The notes beneath the pieces were generated by a model, which saw nothing but the letters and a program-made list of their open reading frames with translations, searched no databases and was not told where the DNA came from. Positions 17,307 to 24,876 of a DNA stretch of 64,000 nucleotides are shown one piece after another. A program made the position numbers and the translations under genes. Position 1 is the stretch's first letter. Each line of letters starts with the position of its first letter. Origin of the DNA: Fibrobacter sp. UWP2 (lineage in GTDB: Bacteria > Fibrobacterota > Fibrobacteria > Fibrobacterales > Fibrobacteraceae); NCBI RefSeq assembly GCF_900141705.1, contig NZ_FQYM01000001.1, forward strand, positions 186,001-250,000. The letters run 5' to 3'.

Positions 17307-19001
17307 TTATCGGGACATCAATAGTAGCTTATTATTCCCTTGGAGGCCGTCGTTGTCGAAGCGGACGGTGGGATTCTTGCCGCTCTTGTAAGCATCTTCG
17401 CTCTCGTAGAGGGAGAGCGCCACGGAAACGCCAGGCTGGGTTGCAAGATTTGCCTCGCCCGCCGGAACCGCGCCGCTGAACGAGAATTCCTGCAAAGCGC
17501 CGTCCTTGAAAGTTCCCTTGGGAATGCGGACGGTCTCGCCCATTTGCGAAAGAGCCTTGCCCGTACTATCCACGAATTCAGCCACCATGTAAATATCGAA
17601 GAAGCAGGGCGCCACGCCGGTGTTCTTGACGGAAATGTTCAACGTACTCGTAGTATCTTTGGCACCTGCGACAGTCACCAGTTCCGCCTGCGTCACGGTA
17701 AAGTTGTACCCGATGACCTTGCTCATGGAATCGGCGAGGGCCTTGTTGTCCTTGTAGAAATAGTAGCCGCAGTCATTGTCCTGGTCCAGAACGTAGTAGG
17801 TCAGGTGCGCCGTGGTAATCGCATCCACCCAGCGTTCCGCAGTCCACTTCTGGGTGCCTCCGGGAATCAGGTCGTCGTAGGTCAGCATCGTCCTGTAACC
17901 GGCGATATTCTCGGCGATGGTCGGGAGGTTCGCGTTGTATGCCCGCAGCAAGGTATCGGGCCTGCCGGGAATGCCGATGAACCCATCGTCGCGCTTGGTA
18001 ATGCCGAGTTCAAGCGCATGCGTATAGACATCGCCAAAACCGTTGGAGGGCAGCACCAATTGGGTTTTCTTAAACAGGGATGCGTAATAGTCCAGCATGT
18101 CCTTCAGCACCGAGTCGGCGGGCATCTCGCTCCCCAATATGTGGGATGTGTGCCATTCGCCCCATTCGCCAAAAGTGCGGACATCGATGTATTCGATACG
18201 CGGGTCGCCATCATATTTTTCGGCCAGCGCCTTCGCAAACTCCTTCGCCGCCCAGATATAGATGGAATCGTCCCAAACGGGCGCGTACGCATGGAATTCC
18301 GTCCCGCGCAAGTCGATCTGGATTTTCTTCGCGCCCATCTCGTAGACAAAGGGAGGCGTCCAGTCGTATTCTTCTTGGGGCGGGAAGTCGCTCTTGATAA
18401 ACGAAGGGGTGTACGGCAGCACGCGCAGGGCGTAAGTCATGTTGTGCTCGGCAAGTGCGTTCAGCAATTTTTCCAGTTCCGTCCAGTCGTAAACGCCCTT
18501 AGCCGGGTTCAACTTGTTCCACTGCTGGTAACCGGAACCGTACGAGACCAGGTCCCACGCCCTGTTGTTCAAGGAACCGTAGGGGCCGTACTCGAACTCC
18601 GGGACAAAAGTCCACGCGCCTCCGGTCGGTACCGTGAATCCCTTGTGCGGGTTGGAAAGCGGGCCATCGAAAGGCTTGAGCGCATAGGTGATTTTGGTGG
18701 TGTCGCCTTTAACGGCGGCGGAAGAGTCTGCGCTACTTGAAGATGTCATTCCGGCCAGAGCCTGTCCCGGATCTTGTTCCGGGAAGCCGGAATCACCGTT
18801 TTCACTGCTAGACGAAATTTCTGCCAACGAACTCGACTGCAAAACAGACGAAGACTGCGCGGTATCCGAAGAACTTGATTCCTCGACCGCACTGCTTTCG
18901 CCACCCTCCGGGTCAGCGCTGCTACCATCATCGCCACAGGCGACAAGGCTGATGCATGCAAAGAAGGCAAACACTACTAAAATTTTTGGATCTTGACGCA
19001 T
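17307..19001 (-). CDS. Surface lipoprotein with DUF4832-type glycosidase-like domain
   Basis: 564 residues. The signal peptide ends at a lipobox (SLVACG). A low-complexity linker rich in Ser, Glu and Ala (about 25-95) follows, of the sort common in Fibrobacter exported proteins. The main domain begins near residue 110 with LSNPHKGFTVP and looks like a TIM barrel of the beta-galactosidase-like type: WDLVSYGSGYQQWNKLNPAKG, ALRVLPYTPSF, and YIDVRTFGEWGEWH near 270, whose Glu residues are candidate catalytic groups. The C-terminal part (about 430-560) reads as a beta-sandwich, as in DUF4832 proteins. It likely acts on a polysaccharide at the cell surface, but substrate and activity are inference. 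It follows the AgmX-like lipoprotein gene by 12 bases. Confidence 0.75.
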   Translation of the reverse strand: MRQDPKILVVFAFFACISLVACGDDGSSADPEGGESSAVEESSSSDTAQSSSVLQSSSLAEISSSSENGDSGFPEQDPGQALAGMTSSSSADSSAAVKGDTTKITYALKPFDGPLSNPHKGFTVPTGGAWTFVPEFEYGPYGSLNNRAWDLVSYGSGYQQWNKLNPAKGVYDWTELEKLLNALAEHNMTYALRVLPYTPSFIKSDFPPQEEYDWTPPFVYEMGAKKIQIDLRGTEFHAYAPVWDDSIYIWAAKEFAKALAEKYDGDPRIEYIDVRTFGEWGEWHTSHILGSEMPADSVLKDMLDYYASLFKKTQLVLPSNGFGDVYTHALELGITKRDDGFIGIPGRPDTLLRAYNANLPTIAENIAGYRTMLTYDDLIPGGTQKWTAERWVDAITTAHLTYYVLDQDNDCGYYFYKDNKALADSMSKVIGYNFTVTQAELVTVAGAKDTTSTLNISVKNTGVAPCFFDIYMVAEFVDSTGKALSQMGETVRIPKGTFKDGALQEFSFSGAVPAGEANLATQPGVSVALSLYESEDAYKSGKNPTVRFDNDGLQGNNKLLLMSR

Positions 19002-19013
19002 AGGTAAATAATC

Positions 19014-19715
19014 CTATTCAGGCTGAGAGGACTTTATTTCAACCGTGTTTTCTTGAAAAGTAATTGGGAAAGTCGCAATAGTTTCTCCCGACTCCACTTT
19101 CGGAAATTTCCAGCGACTTACAGCTTTTTGAATATCTTCATCAAATTCTTTATAACCTGTAGTCGAAGATTTAATTTGATTTTCTTTAACCGAGCCGTCC
19201 GCAGCGATTGTCAACTTCAAGGTGATTTCGCCTTCAAAATGTTTATCAGGATTTTTCTTTAAATACCTGATACTGTATATATGGCGCAATCCTGGCGTGA
19301 AAGAAACCAAGACATTAAAAATAGATTCTTTGTCAAGCGAGCTACCTTCAGCAACAGATATTTTTTCTCTAACCGGAAATTCGGCAAGGCCTTTCGAATT
19401 TTGCGGAGTTTTTGCAGACGCATTGGCGACCACCATAGAATCCGCCACATAAACTCCATAAAGAGCAGTTACACCCGTGTCAATCAGTTTGCCGATATTC
19501 TTTAGGGAATCCAATCTCCGCTTTTCCTTTTTCTCAAGGAGATTGCCTTCGGGCTTTTCGTCGAAAAATTTCTTCGTGTCCCAGGGATGAATCAATTTGG
19601 GATTATCCTGCTTGGCAGCATCATCGTTTTTTTCGGAATCGCTGCAACCGGCCCACAGCGCCGCTGCGGTCATCAGAACAATCTTCCCAAGACATCTGCT
19701 AAAGAGTTTAGCCAT
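19014..19715 (-). CDS. AgmX/PglI (TonB-like) C-terminal domain lipoprotein
   Basis: 233 residues. The signal peptide ends in AALWAGC, giving a lipidated Cys near residue 24. A charged, mostly helical middle (about 25-85, KKFFDEKPEGNLLEKKEKRR) precedes a C-terminal TonB-like fold (about 140-233): GEITLKLTIAADGSVKENQI, then GYKEFDEDIQKAVSRWKFP and a final beta strand. This is the AgmX/PglI family pattern found in envelope proteins of myxobacteria and Fibrobacter. The ATG is 5 bases after TATACTTA (19727-19720), another probable leaderless start. It is the first gene of a two-gene operon with the DUF4832-type lipoprotein. Confidence 0.8.
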   Translation of the reverse strand: MAKLFSRCLGKIVLMTAAALWAGCSDSEKNDDAAKQDNPKLIHPWDTKKFFDEKPEGNLLEKKEKRRLDSLKNIGKLIDTGVTALYGVYVADSMVVANASAKTPQNSKGLAEFPVREKISVAEGSSLDKESIFNVLVSFTPGLRHIYSIRYLKKNPDKHFEGEITLKLTIAADGSVKENQIKSSTTGYKEFDEDIQKAVSRWKFPKVESGETIATFPITFQENTVEIKSSQPE

Positions 19716-19863
19716 ATTTTAAGTATAGCAAAAATATTTTCGCGAACAACGGGGTTTTAGGGGCGGAGCCACTAGGCGTGGGGGTTGCGGAAGACACGGC
19801 CGTGCCATGGCTGAAGCGAGGGGGATACCTCCCCCTTCTATATTTTTTTCTAAATTTACCCGC

Positions 19864-21186
19864 ATGAAAAAATACCACTTGGCCACATACGGCTGCCAGA
19901 TGAACGAGTACGACTCGGCGATGATTGCCCAGGAGCTCGACATGTGCGGTTGCGTCGAGACGAGCAACCAGGAAGATGCCGACTTCATCATCGTGAACAC
20001 CTGCAGCGTACGCGAAAAGGCCGAGGAAACCGCCATCGCGAACATCAGCAAGCTCAAGTACCTGAACAAGAAGAACCCCGACGTGAAGGTGGTCGTTTGC
20101 GGCTGCATGGCGAAGAATCGCGGGCCGGAACTTTTGAAGCGCCTGCCTAACGTGAGCTACATCGTGGGCCCGGACCAGTACAAGAAAATTCCGGAGTTGC
20201 TGCTGGGCGACGCCAAAAGTCCCTTGCACCAGACGCACCACAAGATGTTCATCGACGAGGACTTGAGCGAGAACTACCTGGGTGAATACGCGAAACTCCA
20301 GAACGACTTCAGCACGTTCGTCGCCATCCAGCGCGGGTGCAACAAGCGCTGCAGCTACTGTATTGTGCCGTATCTGCGCGGGCCGGAAAAGTACCGCGAC
20401 ATGGAAGACGTGCTTGCCGAAGTGCGCAAGGCGGCCGACAAGGGCATTACCGAGGTGACGCTCCTTGGCCAGACGGTGAACGCCTACAAGACGGAAGGCG
20501 GGAACTTTGCGGACCTGCTTACGAAGGTTTCTGAAATCGGGGGCATCCGCCGCATCCGCTTTACGAGCCCGCACCCGAGGCATTACACGAACGAGCTCAT
20601 CGACGTGCTGCTGAACAACCCGAAGGTCTGCCACTACGCACACATCCCTATCCAGAGCGGCTCCGACGCCATGCTCAAGAAGATGCGCCGCCAACACAAC
20701 ATGGAGCAGTACCTCTCGATTATAGAGCAGCTGCGCAGCAAGGACCCGTTCTACGGAATTTCGACGGACGTGATTTGCGGATTCGTGGGCGAAACGGAAG
20801 AAGATTTCGAGCAGACGCTCAAAGCTTTTGAAACGTGCCAGTTCGACTCCGCCTTCATGTTCATCTACAGCCCGCGCAAGGGCACGGAATCGTACAAGGA
20901 AGCGGAGACTCTCACCGAGGCCGAAAAGAACGAGCGCCACACGCGCCTGGTGGAACTGCAGAACGCCATCACGCTCAAGCGTAACCAGATGATGCTCGGC
21001 CGCACCGAGGAACTGCTGGTGGAAAAGAACTCCGTACGCGACGAGACGGAACTGCGCGGCCGCACCGATAACTTCAAGAAGGTCGTTTTCAAGCCCGAAG
21101 AAGGCCGCATCGTGAAGCCCGGCGACTACGTGAAGGTGAAACTCGACGACATCCGCGGATGGACGATCCGAGGGACGCTGGTGTGA
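19864..21186 (+). CDS. miaB: tRNA-2-methylthio-N6-dimethylallyladenosine synthase MiaB
   Basis: 440 residues from ATG 19864. MiaB adds the methylthio group to i6A37 in tRNAs reading UNN codons, using two iron-sulfur clusters. The N-terminal UPF0004 domain has Cys11 in ATYGCQMNEYDS and further Cys in NTCSVREKAEE and CGCMAKNR. The radical-SAM cluster is CNKRCSYC with Cys159, 163 and 166. A TRAM domain closes the protein (TELRGRTDNFKKVVF onwards). TATATTTT at about 19838-19845 is a candidate -10. An upstream in-frame start 57 bases earlier is rejected because homologues begin at the MKKYHLATYGC segment. Confidence 0.96.
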   Translation: MKKYHLATYGCQMNEYDSAMIAQELDMCGCVETSNQEDADFIIVNTCSVREKAEETAIANISKLKYLNKKNPDVKVVVCGCMAKNRGPELLKRLPNVSYIVGPDQYKKIPELLLGDAKSPLHQTHHKMFIDEDLSENYLGEYAKLQNDFSTFVAIQRGCNKRCSYCIVPYLRGPEKYRDMEDVLAEVRKAADKGITEVTLLGQTVNAYKTEGGNFADLLTKVSEIGGIRRIRFTSPHPRHYTNELIDVLLNNPKVCHYAHIPIQSGSDAMLKKMRRQHNMEQYLSIIEQLRSKDPFYGISTDVICGFVGETEEDFEQTLKAFETCQFDSAFMFIYSPRKGTESYKEAETLTEAEKNERHTRLVELQNAITLKRNQMMLGRTEELLVEKNSVRDETELRGRTDNFKKVVFKPEEGRIVKPGDYVKVKLDDIRGWTIRGTLV

Positions 21187-21254
21187 GGTGTGGGGTATGA
21201 GGTCGGGGCTTCGCCCCTTTGAGGTTCGCTAGAGTGAAATTTGAGGTAATGAAG

Positions 21255-22139
21255 ATGAAGTTTTGGAATTTTCGCGGAATTGCAGTTGCTTTGCTTTCTG
21301 CTTTTGCAGCAAATGCGTTCGCGCAGACGATGGCAGACGCACAGAAGGCCTATGTAGCCGGCAACTGGAAAGAAGCCGCAGCCGCATACGAAAAGGCCTG
21401 CCCAACCCTTGCCGACTCGGCAAAAACGGAATGCTACCTGTGGAACGTGCTCGCTCTTTCGCAAACGGGTGTGACAGCCGACTTTAGCAAGGCGGGCAAG
21501 CGCCTCGACAGCCTCATCGCCAAAACGAGCCCGCAAAACACGATCTACTCGGACCTGATGATGACAAAAGCGCAGTTTCAGCTCTACCTCGGCAAGCACG
21601 AAAAGGCGGCGGAATCACTGAACCACGCCATTGAAACGGCACAGCCCCGCCAAGTCACGGTCCTCCAAAAGGTGTGCACCGCCGTGCAAGCCCGCGTCAA
21701 AAACGACATTCTGGACAGCAACTGCAAAAAACTGAACAACCCCGAGGCGTTTGCGCAAGCCAAACCATCGGCGGCGGTCCAACCTGCGGCTGTAACCCAA
21801 CCGGTGGTACAGACCCCAGAGCAGGTCAAACCCGAGCCCAATCCGGTAAAGGCATCTGCCGAGCCCGCAAAAACGGTTCCCGAACCAGCAACATCCACTC
21901 AAAAAGAGACCTGGTATTTGCAACTTGGAGCCTTTGGCGTCAAGGGAAACGCCGATTTGCTGGTGAGCAACCTCAAAAAAAGGGGCATTACTGCCAAAAT
22001 CGAGGAACGTCCCGGCGAGACTAAGACACTTTACGTTGTCCAGACAGGTGATTTTGACTCCAAAGAGAAGGCCATTGACTTTGGGGCACAAAAATTAGCC
22101 CCTCTCAATGTGGAATTTAGGGCCTTTGCTAGGAAATAA
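21255..22139 (+). CDS. SPOR-domain protein with TPR-like N-terminal region
   Basis: 294 residues from the second ATG (21255), 9 bases after a GAGG site; the ATG at 21249 is too close to it. Residues 1-22 are a signal peptide ending in NAFA. Residues about 25-150 contain TPR-like helices (AQKAYVAGNWKEAAAAYEKA, LGKHEKAAESLNHAIETA). A Pro/Ala/Val-rich linker (about 165-220) leads to a C-terminal SPOR domain (about 225-290): WYLQLGAFGVKGNADLL and YVVQTGDFDSKEKAIDF. SPOR domains bind denuded glycan at the septum, so a role in cell division or wall remodelling is likely. It stands between miaB and tRNA-Leu. Confidence 0.85.
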   Translation: MKFWNFRGIAVALLSAFAANAFAQTMADAQKAYVAGNWKEAAAAYEKACPTLADSAKTECYLWNVLALSQTGVTADFSKAGKRLDSLIAKTSPQNTIYSDLMMTKAQFQLYLGKHEKAAESLNHAIETAQPRQVTVLQKVCTAVQARVKNDILDSNCKKLNNPEAFAQAKPSAAVQPAAVTQPVVQTPEQVKPEPNPVKASAEPAKTVPEPATSTQKETWYLQLGAFGVKGNADLLVSNLKKRGITAKIEERPGETKTLYVVQTGDFDSKEKAIDFGAQKLAPLNVEFRAFARK

Positions 22140-22197
22140 TTGCGTAAAATTCGCCAATTTTTGCGTTTTTCCCCTACAAAAAAACACAAAAGTGTTC

Positions 22198-22205
22198 TAT
22201 ATTTG
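22198..22205 (+). promoter_or_regulatory. -10 element of tRNA-Leu
   Basis: TATATTTG, ending 12 bases before the mature tRNA, exactly as at tRNA-Ala. No good -35 hexamer is visible 17 bases upstream. Confidence 0.65.
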
Positions 22206-22216
22206 TGGTACCCCAA

Positions 22217-22300
22217 GCCGGGGTGGTGAAATTGGTAGACGCGCCGGACTCAAAATCCGGTACTCGCGAGAGTGTGAGGGTTCGATTCCCTCCCCCGGCA
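22217..22300 (+). tRNA. tRNA-Leu, anticodon CAA
   Basis: An 84-base class II tRNA. Acceptor GCCGGGG/CCCCGGC, anticodon stem CCGGA/TCCGG around loop CTCAAAA (anticodon CAA, codon UUG), a long variable arm (ACTCGCGAGAGT), and T loop TTCGATT. Discriminator A; CCA is not encoded. Confidence 0.95.
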
Positions 22301-22326
22301 TACAGAAGGATTGAAAAGAGGTCACA

Positions 22327-23061
22327 ATGGCTAAATGGTGTAAAGTTCTATCTACGATACTGGTTGCAGGCTCCTTGGCTTTTGCACAGTTCGACGATGA
22401 CAACGAGAGCACGACCGAGGCCTCTGAAGAATCCAGCTATTCCTACGGTAGCGAGGAAGAAGAGGAAGCTGAAGAACCCAAGGTCGGCGAAGCCAAGGCC
22501 AGCGGTGACGAATGGGAAGGCTTCCGCTACGAAGAAATGGGCCTCACCCAGTGGGAATTCCAGCAGATCAAGGAAGCCGGCGTTTCCCGCGACAAGCTCA
22601 CCCGCCTCGTGGAATTGGGCGTCCGTCCGTCCGAATACCTCCAGAAACCCTGGGAAAAGATGAACATATCCGAAGACGAATGGCTTGGCCAGCGCTCCGA
22701 AGGCATGGAAGACGCCGACATCGACCGTTCTTACAGGAACCGCAGCGGCGACCAGAGCTACGCCTACCTTTCCCTCCTCGTACCGAGCCTTTACCAGTGG
22801 AAGAAGGATGACATTGTCAAGGCTAGCATCATTGACGCCGTTTGGGTCGCCGGTGTTGCAGCCGCCGTCTACATGAATGTCGACGGACAGTCCAGCTGGT
22901 TCTATTGCCTGATCCCGGTTGCCGCAGCGCACATCTATTCTTTTGCCGACGCTTTCTTTGGCACCCAGTGGGATAGCAACCCCGATGCAAACCGTTTCAG
23001 CTTTGGCGTGGTCCCGACATTCGACAAGGGTGTCGCCGGCATGCTCCAAATGAAATTCTAA
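22327..23061 (+). CDS. Secreted or membrane protein with acidic N-terminal region
   Basis: 244 residues. Signal peptide (about 1-21, ending SLAFA) followed by a strongly acidic stretch (about 22-60; [15 protein letters not shown] and EEEEEAEEP). The middle contains helical segments with [26 protein letters not shown], which look like two short helical repeats. Two hydrophobic segments lie near 165-180 and 190-210, and the last 30 residues could form strands ([17 protein letters not shown]). An AGAGGT ribosome site is present. It is 27 bases downstream of tRNA-Leu and 8 bases upstream of panD. Family not recognised. Confidence 0.75.
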   Translation: MAKWCKVLSTILVAGSLAFAQFDDDNESTTEASEESSYSYGSEEEEEAEEPKVGEAKASGDEWEGFRYEEMGLTQWEFQQIKEAGVSRDKLTRLVELGVRPSEYLQKPWEKMNISEDEWLGQRSEGMEDADIDRSYRNRSGDQSYAYLSLLVPSLYQWKKDDIVKASIIDAVWVAGVAAAVYMNVDGQSSWFYCLIPVAAAHIYSFADAFFGTQWDSNPDANRFSFGVVPTFDKGVAGMLQMKF

Positions 23062-23069
23062 GCAGCGCC

Positions 23070-23417
23070 ATGCAGCTAGAACTTTTAAAAGCGAAAATTC
23101 ACCGAGCCACCGTTACAGATGCCAACCTCAACTACGAGGGTTCCATCACTATTGCCCGCGACCTGATGGATGCCGCAGGCATCCTTCCCTTTGAGAAGGT
23201 CGGCGTGCTCGACGTGAACAACGGCAACCGCCTCGATACCTACGTGATTGAAGGCAAGGCCGGTTCCGGCGTCATTTGTCTGAACGGCGCTGCGGCACGC
23301 CTGGTGCAACCGGGCGACCTCGTGATTATCGTGGCATACGCCACCATGAGTGCCGAAGAAGCCAAGACCTGGAAGCCGACGGTCATTCGCGTCAACAGCA
23401 AGAACGAAATCATCTAG
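23070..23417 (+). CDS. panD: Aspartate 1-decarboxylase PanD
   Basis: 115 residues, the usual length. PanD converts L-aspartate to beta-alanine for pantothenate and CoA synthesis. The precursor cleaves itself between Gly24 and Ser25 in NYEGSIT, and Ser25 becomes the catalytic pyruvoyl group. Other conserved features are K9 and H11 in [10 protein letters not shown]54-region residues in [11 protein letters not shown], and [13 protein letters not shown]. It sits 8 bases after the acidic secreted protein gene and 33 before the next one. No other pantothenate gene is nearby. Confidence 0.97.
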   Translation: MQLELLKAKIHRATVTDANLNYEGSITIARDLMDAAGILPFEKVGVLDVNNGNRLDTYVIEGKAGSGVICLNGAAARLVQPGDLVIIVAYATMSAEEAKTWKPTVIRVNSKNEII

Positions 23418-23450
23418 AAGTTGCCGCGGCAACTTTTATATATTGTGTGT

Positions 23451-24059
23451 ATGCGCGTACTCTTTGTGTTTATGGGTTTGTTCTGTGCCGTGGGCGGTTT
23501 TGCCCAAATGGCGATCAGCTCGTCTTCCCCCGTAAACCGCGAAGCCCCCTATAGCGAGGCCGTTTTTAAAGAGACCACCCGTGTCGATACCGTTTACGAC
23601 ACGGTCTACGTGGCTGTCGACGACGGGATTCCGTGGAACCACGAATACTTTGACCACGACCGTCTTTTGCGCCGTGAATCCTTTGACCCGGCGCTGAGCG
23701 TCGCCTACAGCTACTCCGTGAGTTTTATAAGCGGCCCCCTGGGAAGCATTAGCCAGACCAGCTACCTGATGCACCTCGCCTACGAGTTCACACCGCAGCT
23801 GAACCTTTACGCGGATCTTGGGCTTTGGATGCCGCTGTACTCTACGCTCCGCACCCCGGGCGGTTTCGAACGTGAAGACATCCGCCAGGGCAATGTGGAT
23901 TTTGTGATGCCCGACTTGGAACTGGTCTACCGGCCGACCCCTAACACGTCGTTCCACTTGATGCTCGTAAACGAAAACGACATGATCAAGACTTATGGGC
24001 CCTCACGCCACCCTTACCGTTCCTACTACGACCGAAGATATTCTACATTTTACCGCTGA
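23451..24059 (+). CDS. Secreted outer-membrane-like protein of unknown function
   Basis: 202 residues from ATG 23451, chosen because the signal peptide MRVLFVFMGLFCAVGGFA begins there; a start 30 bases earlier is possible. The mature part has TVYDTVYVAVDD, then alternating strands (YSYSVSFISGPLGSISQTSY, LNLYADLGLWMPLY) and ends in a Tyr/Arg-rich tail (YRSYYDRRYSTFYR). This could be a small barrel or a periplasmic beta protein. Its TGA overlaps the next ATG (TGATG), so it is translationally coupled to the lipoprotein gene that follows. Family not recognised. Confidence 0.75.
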   Translation: MRVLFVFMGLFCAVGGFAQMAISSSSPVNREAPYSEAVFKETTRVDTVYDTVYVAVDDGIPWNHEYFDHDRLLRRESFDPALSVAYSYSVSFISGPLGSISQTSYLMHLAYEFTPQLNLYADLGLWMPLYSTLRTPGGFEREDIRQGNVDFVMPDLELVYRPTPNTSFHLMLVNENDMIKTYGPSRHPYRSYYDRRYSTFYR

Positions 24060-24463
24060 TGTACAACAAGGCCCTTTTAATCGCAGCTATCGCAACGCTC
24101 TTTTTTGCCGGATGCAAGGAAGAAGTCAAGCAGGAAGTCCACGTGGTGCGCCACTACGCCGGCGACGTGGAAGTCCTGAACAGTTGCGGTGAGCAGGGTG
24201 CCGCCGGTAAAATGAGGACCTACCTACGCGAGAACGGATTCGACGTGGTGAGCTATAAAAACGACCGCCTGCAAAACTACGACGAAACCATCGTGGTGCT
24301 GCGCAACCCGGAATGGGAAGGCGGACAGGCGCTCGCCAAGGCTCTCAAAACGGACAATGTCATGACGATCATCAGCAAAAGGTCCGTGGTGGACGCCTCC
24401 GTTTATATTGGCAAGAACTTTCATAAAATCATAGAACCTGACGACCAGGGAGAAGAACAATGA
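24059..24463 (+). CDS. LytR_C-type lipoprotein
   Basis: 134 residues. The signal peptide ends at FFAGC, so Cys18 or so should be lipidated. The mature part (about 35-125) follows the LytR C-terminal domain pattern: VEVLNSCGEQGAAGKMRTYL, then GFDVVSYKND, TIVVLRNPEWEGG and a closing strand near VYIGKNF. In other bacteria this domain accompanies LCP cell-wall ligases, but no LCP catalytic domain is present here, so the role is open. It overlaps the preceding stop and its own TGA overlaps the rsfS start (ATGA). Confidence 0.75.
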   Translation: MYNKALLIAAIATLFFAGCKEEVKQEVHVVRHYAGDVEVLNSCGEQGAAGKMRTYLRENGFDVVSYKNDRLQNYDETIVVLRNPEWEGGQALAKALKTDNVMTIISKRSVVDASVYIGKNFHKIIEPDDQGEEQ

Positions 24464-24876
24464 CAGCAAACAAGCAAGAACTTCCGCAGGCCATCCAACT
24501 TGGCGCGAGCATTCTCTTTGAACTCCGCGCACAGAACGTGCAGCTTATTGACCTGCGTGGCATCAAGGACGTGACCGACTACTTCCTTGTCGCAACCTGC
24601 GAGAGCGAGGCCCAGATGCAGGCCATTTTGAACGAATTCCACAAGGAGTTCAAGGCCAACAAGCTTCCGTCCGTGGGCGTAGAATACAAGGAAGGTGTGC
24701 GTTGGGCCGTGTTTGACGCCGGCCTCGACCTGATGGTCCACCTGTTCGAAGAAGAAAAACGTAACGAGATTTCGCTCGACCGTCTCTATGCTGACGGGAA
24801 AATCGTGGAACTCGACGAAAATGACTTTGTAAAGAAGACTACCAAGAAGAAGAGCAGTGAAGATGAACTCGTTTGA
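24460..24876 (+). CDS. rsfS: Ribosome silencing factor RsfS
   Basis: 138 residues. RsfS binds ribosomal protein uL14 on the large subunit and blocks subunit joining when nutrients are scarce. Family hallmarks are DLRGIKDVTDYFLVATCESEAQ, the GVEYKEGVRWAVFDAGLDLMVHLF segment, and R/Y-rich RLYADGK. The C-terminal tail is short and Lys-rich. The start overlaps the previous gene by four bases, and the end overlaps argS by 14 bases, so the three are translated from one message. Confidence 0.95.
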   Translation: MTANKQELPQAIQLGASILFELRAQNVQLIDLRGIKDVTDYFLVATCESEAQMQAILNEFHKEFKANKLPSVGVEYKEGVRWAVFDAGLDLMVHLFEEEKRNEISLDRLYADGKIVELDENDFVKKTTKKKSSEDELV

